5,098 nucleotides of DNA from positions 1 through 5,098 of the forward strand of contig BNUB01000111.1 in the NCBI GenBank assembly GCA_025997045.1, in the 5' to 3' direction. This document shows, piece by piece, positions 1 through 5,098 of this stretch; the stretch's first letter is position 1; each line of letters begins with the position of its first letter. Source of the DNA: Betaproteobacteria bacterium. GTDB lineage: Bacteria; Pseudomonadota; Gammaproteobacteria; Burkholderiales; Rhodocyclaceae. The translations under genes were made by a program, and so were the position numbers. The notes under the pieces were generated by a model. It was not told the DNA's origin. It ran no database searches and saw only the letters and a list, made by a program, of their open reading frames with translations.

Positions 1-1016
1 CCGTCGTCGGGGCGGGGGTGATCACCCTCATGAAGGAATGGCTGCAAGACTGGCTGCCCCGGCTGCTGGGCCAGTCGGGCAATTTTGAAGCCATCGTTTT
101 CGGCCTGCTGCTGATCTTCGTGCTGCACCGCGCCCGTGGCGGGCTGTGGCCGCTGCTTGCGCGGCTGGGGGCACGCTTTGCGCCCCCGGCGCCGCGCGCA
201 CGCCCCGTGCCCGGCGCGGTGGCAGATCTGCCGCGCCGCGTGATGCCGCCCACGGGCGAAGTCATCCTGGAAGCGAAAAACGTCACCCGCAAATTCGGCG
301 GCCTGGTCGCCAACAACAACATGAACCTGGAAGTCCGCGCGGGCGAAATCCTCGCCCTCATCGGCCCCAATGGCGCGGGCAAGAGCACCATGTTCAACCA
401 GCTCTCGGGCGTCGACACCCCGAGCTGCGGCGAGGTGCTGTTCCGTGGCAAACCCATCGCCGGTCACGATTCACGCGAGATCGCACGCATGGGCATGAGC
501 CGCAGCTTCCAGCACGTCAAGCTGCTGCCGACGATGAGCGTGCTGGAAAATGTTGCCATCGGCGCCCATCAGCGCGGCAACAAGGGCGTCTTCGCCGCCG
601 CCTGGCGCTGCGACCGCGAGGAAGAGGCGCGCATCCTGGCTGAAGCGGCGCGTCAGCTTGAGCGCACCGGCCTGGGCGCACACATGCTGAGCGACGCGGG
701 CAGTCTCGCCCTCGGCCAGCAACGCATTCTCGAAATCGCCCGCGCCCTCGCCACCGATCCCTGCCTGCTGCTCCTCGACGAGCCCGCGGCCGGCTTGCGC
801 TTGCAGGAGAAAAAGGCGCTGGGCGAGTTGCTCGACAAACTGCGTGCGCAAGGCATGGCGATTCTGCTCGTCGAACATGACATGGATTTTGTCATGGGCC
901 TGGTCGACCGCATCGTGGTGATGGAATTTGGCGAAAAAATCGCCGAGGGTCTGCCGCAAGAGATCCAGCAAAACCCGAAAGTGCTGGAAGCCTATCTGGG
1001 AGGAGTCGAAGCATGA
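1..1016 (+). CDS. livG: LivM-LivG fusion: ABC transporter permease C-terminus joined to ATP-binding protein (5' partial)
   Basis: This is the membrane permease tail plus ATPase of a branched-chain or hydrophobic amino-acid ABC importer. The frame is open to the left edge (first full codon at 3), so the true start lies outside; a GTG at 18 is only an internal valine. Numbering from that GTG, residues 1-50 look like the end of LivM: a last membrane segment (about 24-36, [12 protein letters not shown]) and the typical GLWPLL ending. A Pro/Arg/Ala-rich linker (51-80) leads to a full LivG ATPase: Walker [10 protein letters not shown] 116-124, Q-loop Gln165, signature LALGQ 230-234, Walker B LLLLDEP 250-256 and H-loop His287. 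It ends in the usual EAYLGG. The signature is degenerate compared with LSGGQ, as is common in LivG. The stop overlaps the next start (ATGA). The protein should sit in the inner membrane and pair with LivF and a LivH permease plus a binding protein encoded elsewhere. The substrate cannot be read; a urea or amide system of the same family is possible. Confidence 0.9.
   Translation, partial: VVGAGVITLMKEWLQDWLPRLLGQSGNFEAIVFGLLLIFVLHRARGGLWPLLARLGARFAPPAPRARPVPGAVADLPRRVMPPTGEVILEAKNVTRKFGGLVANNNMNLEVRAGEILALIGPNGAGKSTMFNQLSGVDTPSCGEVLFRGKPIAGHDSREIARMGMSRSFQHVKLLPTMSVLENVAIGAHQRGNKGVFAAAWRCDREEEARILAEAARQLERTGLGAHMLSDAGSLALGQQRILEIARALATDPCLLLLDEPAAGLRLQEKKALGELLDKLRAQGMAILLVEHDMDFVMGLVDRIVVMEFGEKIAEGLPQEIQQNPKVLEAYLGGVEA
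998..1005 (+). promoter_or_regulatory. Ribosome binding site of livF inside the livG end
   Basis: GGGAGGAG lies 7 nt before the ATG at 1013, within the last codons of the fusion gene. Together with the ATGA overlap at 1013-1016 it fixes the livF start and suggests translational coupling, which would keep the two ATPase subunits in equal amounts. Confidence 0.8.
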
Positions 1017-1771
1017 ACGAGGTACAGGAGAAACTGCTCGAAGTCCGGGATTTGCACGTCGCTTACGGCAAGGTGGAGGCGCTCACCGGCGCAAACCTCA
1101 CCGTCGGCAAGGGCCAGATCGTCACCGTCATCGGCCCCAACGGCGCGGGTAAAACCACAATGCTCTCGGCCATCATGGGGCTGCTGGCGTCCACAGGCAC
1201 GGTCAGCTTCGACGGCAGCATTGAACGGGTGCCGGAAGTCGGTCACATGGTGGCGCGCGGCATGAATCTGGTGCCGGAAAAACGCGAGCTTTTCGCCGAA
1301 ATGACGGTGGAAGACAACCTGCTGCTCGGTGCATTTCAGCGTTACCGCATCGGCCACCGCGACCACGGGCGCACGATGCGCGAAATCTTTGACCTGTTCC
1401 CGCGCCTGCAGGAACGCCGCACGCAAATCTCCGGCACCCTGTCGGGCGGTGAGCGCCAGATGGTCGCCATCGGCCGCGCGCTGATGGCGCAACCCAAACT
1501 CCTGATGCTCGACGAACCGAGTCTGGGGCTTGCGCCGCTGATCGTGCGCGAGATTTTCCGCATCGTGGTCGAGCTGCGCAAACGCGGCGTCTCCATTTTG
1601 CTCGTCGAACAAAACGCCCGCGCGGCGCTGCAAGTGGCCGACTATGCCTATGTGATCGAGACCGGGCAGATCATGATGGAAGGCGCGGCGGCGAACCTGC
1701 GTAATGACCCGCGCGTGGTTGAGGCGTATCTGGGTCTGGGCAAGCACCAGGAGATGCTGGCGACGACATGA
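1013..1771 (+). CDS. livF: LivF-type branched-chain amino-acid ABC transporter ATP-binding protein
   Basis: This is the second ATPase of the importer, expected to form a heterodimer with the LivG domain on the cytoplasmic face and to drive uptake by ATP hydrolysis. At 252 residues it is slightly longer than the usual LivF length of about 235. Visible motifs are Walker [10 protein letters not shown] (41-49), a Q-loop region reading VPEKRELF (87-94) with Glu where most ABC ATPases have Gln, signature LSGGE (143-147), Walker B LLMLDEP (163-169), D-loop SLGLAP, and LLVEQN (197-201...) where the H-loop His is replaced by Gln200. The Glu and Gln substitutions are normal for LivF and separate it from LivG. 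The body ends in VVEAYLG; the last dozen residues ([10 protein letters not shown] end) are an extra tail. The start is set by the ATGA overlap and a strong Shine-Dalgarno. The next gene starts 53 nt on, with no convincing terminator between. Confidence 0.93.
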   Translation: MNEVQEKLLEVRDLHVAYGKVEALTGANLTVGKGQIVTVIGPNGAGKTTMLSAIMGLLASTGTVSFDGSIERVPEVGHMVARGMNLVPEKRELFAEMTVEDNLLLGAFQRYRIGHRDHGRTMREIFDLFPRLQERRTQISGTLSGGERQMVAIGRALMAQPKLLMLDEPSLGLAPLIVREIFRIVVELRKRGVSILLVEQNARAALQVADYAYVIETGQIMMEGAAANLRNDPRVVEAYLGLGKHQEMLATT

Positions 1772-1810
1772 GATGAACGCCCGATATATCATTCACCTTC
1801 CGCAATGATG

Positions 1811-1816
1811 AGGAGA
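1811..1816 (+). promoter_or_regulatory. Ribosome binding site of the DJ-1/amidotransferase gene
   Basis: AGGAGA lies 8 nt before the ATG at 1825, a good Shine-Dalgarno with normal spacing. It selects this start over the nearby short frame starting at 1773. A 6-bp inverted repeat (1788-1793 with 1804-1809) lies just upstream but is too short to call a control element. Confidence 0.65.
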
Positions 1817-1824
1817 CGGCAGCG

Positions 1825-3426
1825 ATGGGCGCGACAGTCAATATCGGCTTTGTGCTTTTTCCCGACCTGTTGCAGATGGATTTCACCGGCCCCTACGGCG
1901 TGTTTGCTGCGGGGCCGGATGTCCGTATCCATCTGATCGGGAAGGATATAAACCCAGTTACTTCCAGCGACAACCTCAGCTTCACCCCCACGGTCACGAT
2001 GGCCGAATGCCCACCACTCGACATCCTCTGTGTTCCGGGCGGCAGCGGCATCCTGCACCTGCTGCATGATCAGGAAACCCTGAACTTTCTGCGTCGGCAA
2101 GCCGCAAGCTGCAAGTACCTCACTTCGGTGTGCACCGGTGCGCTTGTGCTGGGCGCCGCCGGGCTGCTGACCGGCTACCGTGCCACGACCCACTGGCAAT
2201 CCTGGCATCTTCTGCAAGCCTTTGGCACGCAGCCGGTGAAGCAGCGCGTGGTGGTAGACAGAAACCGCATCACCGCTGCCGGGGTCAGCGCCGGCATCGA
2301 CATGGCCCTGACCCTCGCCGGGATCTTGTGGGGCGACAACGTAGCCCGGAGCATCCAGCTCAGCATGGAATATGCGCCGGAACCGCCTTACCACAGCGGC
2401 CATCCTGAGCACGCCACCGCAGAAGTTCTGAGCACGCTTGCCGCTCGCAACGCCGCCCGTCAGGCGGCCCGCGAAAAAGCCGTGGTCGCCGCCGCCGAGG
2501 CACTACGCATCCCTCAAACCTCACCCACCACCATGCGCCCCGTTGCCATTTTCCGTTTCTTCCCCATCGAAGGGCCGGCCTATTTCGCCTCCTTTCTCGA
2601 CGCTCACCACATCCCGTGGGTCTTGATCGCGCTCGACCAAGGCGCGCCCATCCCCGCCACGAGCGAGGACTACAGCGGTTTCTGCTTCATGGGCGGGCCG
2701 ATGAGCGTGAATGACGACCTGCCGTGGATTGCGCCGCTGTGTGCGCTGATTCGTGATGCCGTCGCCCGCGACACCCCCGTGCTCGGCCATTGTCTGGGGG
2801 GGCAGCTTGTCAGCAAGGCGCTGGGCGGGGCCATTACCCGCAACCCGGTCAAGGAAATCGGCTGGGGGCAAATCTCGACCCATGCGGACGACATCGCCCG
2901 CCACTGGTTGGGTGAGTTCGCCGGGCAAACACTCCCGGCCTTTCATTGGCATGGCGAAACTTTCAGCCTGCCGCCCGGGGCGACACGGCTCGCCGACAGC
3001 ACAGACTGCGCCGAGCAGATTTTCGCCCTTGGCCCCCACCTGGCGATGCAGTGTCATGTCGAAATCGAGGCCGAAACCGTCGTGCGCTGGAGCGAACAAT
3101 GGCCAGACGAAATCAGCCACAATGCCCACCTGCCTTCGGTGCAGACCGCCGCCGCCATGCGCGCCGCCACACCACAAAACCTGCCCCGCCTCCATCAACT
3201 CGCGGATCAGCTTTACGGCGTGTGGGTCAGGGGACTTGGCGGATTCCAGAATGCTTATGCTCGACCGAATCCAACTGTTACTGGAACGAATACAACTTGG
3301 ATGGGACATGTTGACGATTGTACGGTCGGCGCAGAAGTGATTGAACCAGGTCGAAAAATGGGATGTGATATGTCGGTCGAAACTGCAGTTGCAGTCACAC
3401 TCTATACGCCTGGCGCTCCTCGGTGA
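1825..3426 (+). CDS. DJ-1/PfpI (isonitrile hydratase-like) and class I glutamine amidotransferase fusion protein, with foreign C-terminal tail
   Basis: This 533-residue protein has two enzyme domains. Residues 4-228 match the DJ-1/PfpI branch of isonitrile hydratase (InhA), which hydrates isonitriles to N-substituted formamides. Seen are FPDLLQMDFTGPYGVF with Asp19, PGGSG (71-75) and the nucleophile elbow SVCTGAL with Cys103 and Thr104. These correspond, with a shift of two, to Asp17, Cys101 and Thr102 known from InhA. After a short linker, residues 237-470 form a stand-alone glutamine amidotransferase domain: FMGGPMS (288-294), GHCLGGQ with Cys323, HWHGETF (374-380) and QCHVEIE with His411 and Glu413, a complete Cys-His-Glu triad. 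It probably hydrolyses glutamine or a gamma-glutamyl compound, but the substrate is unknown. Met237 (2533) has no ribosome binding site and no stop precedes it, so one polypeptide is favoured. Both domains are of full family length. Residues 471-533 resemble neither domain and are lower in GC. The gene probably belongs to the liv operon. The InhA activity itself is an inference; related DJ-1 proteins have other roles. Confidence 0.85.
   Translation: MGATVNIGFVLFPDLLQMDFTGPYGVFAAGPDVRIHLIGKDINPVTSSDNLSFTPTVTMAECPPLDILCVPGGSGILHLLHDQETLNFLRRQAASCKYLTSVCTGALVLGAAGLLTGYRATTHWQSWHLLQAFGTQPVKQRVVVDRNRITAAGVSAGIDMALTLAGILWGDNVARSIQLSMEYAPEPPYHSGHPEHATAEVLSTLAARNAARQAAREKAVVAAAEALRIPQTSPTTMRPVAIFRFFPIEGPAYFASFLDAHHIPWVLIALDQGAPIPATSEDYSGFCFMGGPMSVNDDLPWIAPLCALIRDAVARDTPVLGHCLGGQLVSKALGGAITRNPVKEIGWGQISTHADDIARHWLGEFAGQTLPAFHWHGETFSLPPGATRLADSTDCAEQIFALGPHLAMQCHVEIEAETVVRWSEQWPDEISHNAHLPSVQTAAAMRAATPQNLPRLHQLADQLYGVWVRGLGGFQNAYARPNPTVTGTNTTWMGHVDDCTVGAEVIEPGRKMGCDMSVETAVAVTLYTPGAPR
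3235..3426 (+). other. Foreign 63-residue tail on the amidotransferase frame; possible remnant of an Rhs toxin C-terminus
   Basis: The family ending (LADQLYGVWVRG) is reached at residue 470. From there the frame stays open for 63 codons of different composition: by hand count 3181-3240 is about 67% GC, while 3241-3300 is about 45% and 3301-3360 about 48%. The first residues, GLGGFQNAYARPNP, faintly resemble the end of an Rhs core (GL-GG-N-Y-Y-NP). The stop lies 7 nt before the next gene, the spacing typical of a toxin and its immunity gene. I infer a recombination junction near 3235 that removed the native stop and joined the enzyme to the 3' end of an incoming gene. A second frame (ATG 3251 to stop 3340) encodes a helix-like stretch and is an alternative reading. 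Confidence 0.5.
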
Positions 3427-3430
3427 GGTG
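3425..3430 (+). promoter_or_regulatory. Ribosome binding site overlapping the upstream stop codon
   Basis: GAGGTG lies just before the ATG at 3434 and shares bases with the TGA (3424-3426) that ends the upstream frame. It decides the start at 3434 over upstream TTG/GTG codons (3341, 3365, 3389, 3428) and implies translational coupling with the foreign tail. Confidence 0.55.
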
Positions 3431-3433
3431 AAT

Positions 3434-3733
3434 ATGATCGTCAGTATTGATTTCAGCCTATTCAGTTCTCCAACGAAGGCTTATGGAAATGTAACAGGAG
3501 ATATTTGCATTGATGGATCGGTTCAAGTGGGAGATGATGTGCGTATCCTTCAGCCGGAAGAAGGCGATTGGTTTACCGGATCTCTGAAGGTTATTTCTAT
3601 ATCCAAAATACCGGGCGATAGCAAGCTGTTAATTGGTCTGCAAGACGTTGTGACGCGAACGCCAGAGGACGCAGCCCGACTTTGCTTCAGATTTAAACGA
3701 GAGATCGGTTGGTTCTGTGATGTATACGACTGA
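3434..3733 (+). CDS. Small beta-rich protein of unknown function; candidate orphan Rhs immunity protein
   Basis: I do not recognise this 99-residue protein as a named family. It has no signal peptide or membrane segment. The middle part (about 17-72) alternates short hydrophobic strands and turns (GNVTGDICIDG, VQVGDDVRILQP, SLKVISISKI, LLIGLQDV). This layout recalls the small beta-barrel of EF-Tu domain II, though that likeness is by eye only. A helix-like segment (TPEDAARLCFRFKRE) and an aromatic, acidic end (WFCDVYD) follow. The ATG at 3434 has a Shine-Dalgarno; the frame extends upstream to a TTG at 3341, but that part looks non-coding. A weak promoter is possible at 3341-3369 (TTGAAC, 17 nt, TGTGAT). 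Composition is far more AT-rich than the enzyme and transporter genes. Small size, lone position, foreign composition and an Rhs gene next door fit an immunity protein left from an earlier toxin cassette; this is inference. Existence as a gene is likely, the role uncertain. Confidence 0.7.
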   Translation: MIVSIDFSLFSSPTKAYGNVTGDICIDGSVQVGDDVRILQPEEGDWFTGSLKVISISKIPGDSKLLIGLQDVVTRTPEDAARLCFRFKREIGWFCDVYD

Positions 3734-3758
3734 GTAGTAGAATTGAAGACTACTATTT
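3732..3758 (+). terminator. Weak hairpin just after the small gene
   Basis: TAGTAG (3735-3740) pairs with CTACTA (3750-3755) around a 9-nt loop. The stem can extend by G-U and A-U pairs to about 3732/3758. Only three T residues follow and the stem is AT-rich, so termination would be weak; a Rho-independent terminator is possible but not secure. Confidence 0.3.
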
Positions 3759-3817
3759 CAACACCTGAGTATTTCTGCTATTCTTGCGGCTATCATGTAA
3801 TTAAAATTTGCAATACA

Positions 3818-3838
3818 AATGGTAAAAATATTACCATT
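3818..3838. repeat. Perfect 8-bp inverted repeat with 5-nt spacer
   Basis: AATGGTAA (3818-3825) and TTACCATT (3831-3838) are exact reverse complements separated by AAATA. The repeat lies in the most AT-rich stretch of the window. No T-run follows, so it is not a standard terminator. It could be an operator, a recombination site or chance; its two-fold symmetry over 21 bp suits a dimeric DNA-binding protein. Confidence 0.5.
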
Positions 3839-4078
3839 CACTCCATTATATGTAAACGCATAGGAACGAATAATTATTGACGTTTTTATTGCGAATTGAA
3901 ATAAGACCTGTGGTGCCACACTGTGTCCAAGGGGGCATCACAGATCCGTGGTTGCCGGATGTTCCGGCTCCAATCCCTTGTTGACTCACGTTGTAGGCAA
4001 TCCGTTTTCCTGCAAACCGGTGGCAGCGACCGGCATCCAATTCAGACCAGATGGCTTGCAGTCCAGCTCCAAATGCCG

Positions 4079-4107
4079 TTGCTTTTCATTCATTTCCATT
4101 ATATAAT
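4079..4107 (+). promoter_or_regulatory. Sigma-70-type promoter candidate for the Rhs gene
   Basis: TTGCTT (4079-4084, three of six consensus positions) is followed by an exact 17-nt spacer and a perfect TATAAT (4102-4107). Transcription would begin near 4114, about 30 nt before the ATG at 4144. The surroundings are moderately AT-rich, so chance occurrence of TATAAT is possible, but spacing and position agree. Confidence 0.5.
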
Positions 4108-4143
4108 CGCCTCCGTTTCTGATTCTGCTTTCCTGTTTCCCCC

Positions 4144-5098
4144 ATGACAGCACGAAATACACAGCTTTCAACGCACCATTCCATAAAAATCAGATGGAAT
4201 GGATTTTTGCGTGTGCTGACAGTGTTTATTCTGGCTACGGCAGGGCTGCTGCAGGGGGGCTTGCCGCAGCGAGTCGTCAAGGCCGCGTGGTCTGATACCG
4301 GGCAACTGGATGCCGCCGGCAACCGGGTGTCCCACTCCAAAGTCAGTGGCGCATGGGAGTACGATGCCAACAACCGCCTCATCAAAGTGGGAGAAGGCCC
4401 CTGCGGCAACGCCAACACCCTCTGCTTTGAATACGACGCCGCCGGAAACCGGACCCAAAAGATCGCAGGCGACCAGACAACCCGCTATCGGCACGATACC
4501 CGGAACCGGCTGATCGAAGTCGCCCACGTTCTGGGCGGCACCGAAGCGCTCATTGCCCGTTACGGCTATGACCCGATTGATCGGCGGCTCTGGAAAGAAC
4601 AATACCGCGACAAAACCGGGCAACCCCTGCCCCAGGCCAAACGCAGCTACTACCTCTACAGCGAAGAAGGCTTGATCGCGGAAGCCACACAAGCCATCAC
4701 CCTGCACGCAGACAACAGCGTCACCGCCACGGGACAACCCGACATCACAACGCAGTATGGCCCAAGACCGGATGCCGCCTTCACCACTGGCGTACTGTTT
4801 GCGAAGACAAAAAACAGCAACGGCCAGGACACGTTCGCCTACTACCATCACGACCATCTGGAGACCCCGCTACAGGCCACCGACAAAGAAGGGCGCATCG
4901 TCTGGTCGGCCAGCTACAACGTCTTTGGCCGGGCCACGATCACCACACCCGCCGCAACCGCAGACAAACCGACCATCACCAGTCAGCTCAGACTGCCGGG
5001 GCAGTACGAGGATGAAGAAACGGGGCTGCATTACAACTTCCGCCGCTACTACGAGCCGGAGACGGGGCGTTACATCACCAGCGACCCGATCGGGGTGG
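4144..5098 (+). CDS. Short Rhs/YD-repeat protein with N-terminal hydrophobic segment (3' partial)
   Basis: The frame is open from ATG 4144 to the right edge (318 codons seen). An in-frame TGA at 4120 limits the start; no clear Shine-Dalgarno precedes ATG 4144, and GTG 4213 is an alternative. Residues 1-23 are basic (Lys15, Arg17, Arg23) and about 21-36 are hydrophobic (FLRVLTVFILATAGLL), like a signal peptide or anchor. The protein then enters YD repeats directly: EYDANNRLIKV (72-82), EYDAAGNRTQKI (96-107), a degenerate RHDTRNRLIEV (116-126) and GYDPIDRRLW (141-150). The Rhs core end follows: HHDHLETPLQATD (235-247; usually DHLGTP), GRIVWSASYNVFGRA (250-264), LRLPGQYEDEETGLHYNFR (282-300) and RYYEPETGRYITSDPIGV (301-318). 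In the family this core is the end of a shell that encloses a variable C-terminal toxin, which should start just past the window, with an immunity gene after it. Most of a full-length Rhs shell is absent, so this is a compact or 5'-truncated Rhs gene. Confidence 0.85.
   Translation, partial: MTARNTQLSTHHSIKIRWNGFLRVLTVFILATAGLLQGGLPQRVVKAAWSDTGQLDAAGNRVSHSKVSGAWEYDANNRLIKVGEGPCGNANTLCFEYDAAGNRTQKIAGDQTTRYRHDTRNRLIEVAHVLGGTEALIARYGYDPIDRRLWKEQYRDKTGQPLPQAKRSYYLYSEEGLIAEATQAITLHADNSVTATGQPDITTQYGPRPDAAFTTGVLFAKTKNSNGQDTFAYYHHDHLETPLQATDKEGRIVWSASYNVFGRATITTPAATADKPTITSQLRLPGQYEDEETGLHYNFRRYYEPETGRYITSDPIGV

Larger units (their letters stand above)
3734..4143. other. 410-nt intergenic region of mixed composition between the small gene and the Rhs gene
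   Basis: No convincing gene is seen on either strand. By hand count 3741-3900 is about 29% GC, 3901-4080 about 56% and 4081-4143 about 41%, so the gap is a patchwork. The AT-rich part holds an 8-bp inverted repeat (3818-3838) and a possible weak promoter (TTGACG 3877-3882, 17 nt, AATAAG 3900-3905). The GC-rich part has open reverse-strand frames (3846-4040 and 3986-4171). Neither has a ribosome binding site I trust, and the first runs across the composition step, so I do not call a gene; a decayed insertion is possible. The last part holds the promoter candidate for the Rhs gene. Confidence 0.6.

Noticed and set aside
992..1792. Long reverse-strand frame opposite livF.
   Set aside because: Antisense shadow in GC-rich DNA; the + strand carries all ABC ATPase motifs.
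1773..1808. Eleven-residue frame (ATG 1773 to TGA 1808) that could be a leader peptide.
   Set aside because: No ribosome binding site, no codon bias suggesting attenuation, and the 6-bp hairpin at 1788-1809 is too weak to support it.
2521..3309. Long reverse-strand frame opposite the amidotransferase domain.
   Set aside because: Antisense shadow; the + strand shows the complete Cys-His-Glu triad and family motifs.
2753..3340. Overlapping + strand frame in the amidotransferase region.
   Set aside because: It is a shadow of the amidotransferase with Pro/Arg/Ser-rich low-complexity sequence. Only its last 30 residues (from ATG 3251) look protein-like, and these are mentioned as an alternative for the tail.
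2533..3426. Separate amidotransferase gene starting at Met237 (ATG 2533).
   Set aside because: No Shine-Dalgarno precedes this ATG and no stop separates it from the DJ-1 domain in the same frame; one fused protein is the simpler reading.
3846..4040. Reverse-strand frame of 64 codons in the intergenic gap.
   Set aside because: It crosses a sharp composition step from about 56% to 29% GC, has no trusted start signal and no recognised motif.
4168..4857. Long reverse-strand frame of 229 codons.
   Set aside because: It is exactly antisense to the Rhs core, whose + strand translation matches a known family through its whole length.
1..5098. tRNA, rRNA, CRISPR array, intact insertion sequence.
   Set aside because: No cloverleaf, regular spaced repeats, transposase with DDE motif or terminal inverted repeats were seen on either strand.

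Overview
The window looks like a GC-rich proteobacterial chromosome, most likely a betaproteobacterium. The reasons are the high GC of the first 3.2 kb, a fused LivM-LivG transporter gene and betaproteobacterial-style codon use; the taxonomic call is an inference and no closer placement is supported. All readable genes lie on the + strand.

Region 1 (1-1771) is the 3' end of a branched-chain/hydrophobic amino-acid ABC transporter operon. The first gene enters the window already open. Its first ~50 visible residues are the tail of a LivM-type permease, followed by a complete LivG-type ATPase, so it is a permease-ATPase fusion. It overlaps a LivF-type ATPase gene by an ATGA junction.

Region 2 (1825-3426), 53 nt downstream and probably in the same transcript, is one long reading frame joining two enzymes of the same superfamily fold. 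The first is a DJ-1/PfpI protein resembling isonitrile (isocyanide) hydratase, with Asp19 and Cys103. The second is a stand-alone class I glutamine amidotransferase domain with Cys323, His411 and Glu413. The amidotransferase reaches its usual end near residue 470, but the frame runs on for 63 residues of unrelated sequence with clearly lower GC. I read about position 3235 as a recombination junction where accessory DNA replaced the native 3' end.

Region 3 (3235-5098) is accessory DNA. A 99-residue protein (3434-3733) begins 7 nt after the foreign tail, and its ribosome binding site overlaps the stop codon of that tail, as in toxin-immunity pairs. Then comes a 410-nt gap with a roughly 29% GC segment, an 8-bp inverted repeat and a good promoter candidate. 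Last is a short Rhs/YD-repeat gene (4144 to beyond the window end). It starts with its own hydrophobic N-terminus, enters directly into late YD repeats, and leaves the window exactly at the Rhs core end (DPIGV), where the variable C-terminal toxin should begin.

Taken together, a conserved transport/enzyme operon appears to be interrupted at its 3' end by an Rhs polymorphic-toxin cassette array. It would consist of a remnant toxin tail plus an orphan immunity-like gene, followed by a compact Rhs gene. The toxin and immunity assignments are inferences from layout and composition, not recognised families.
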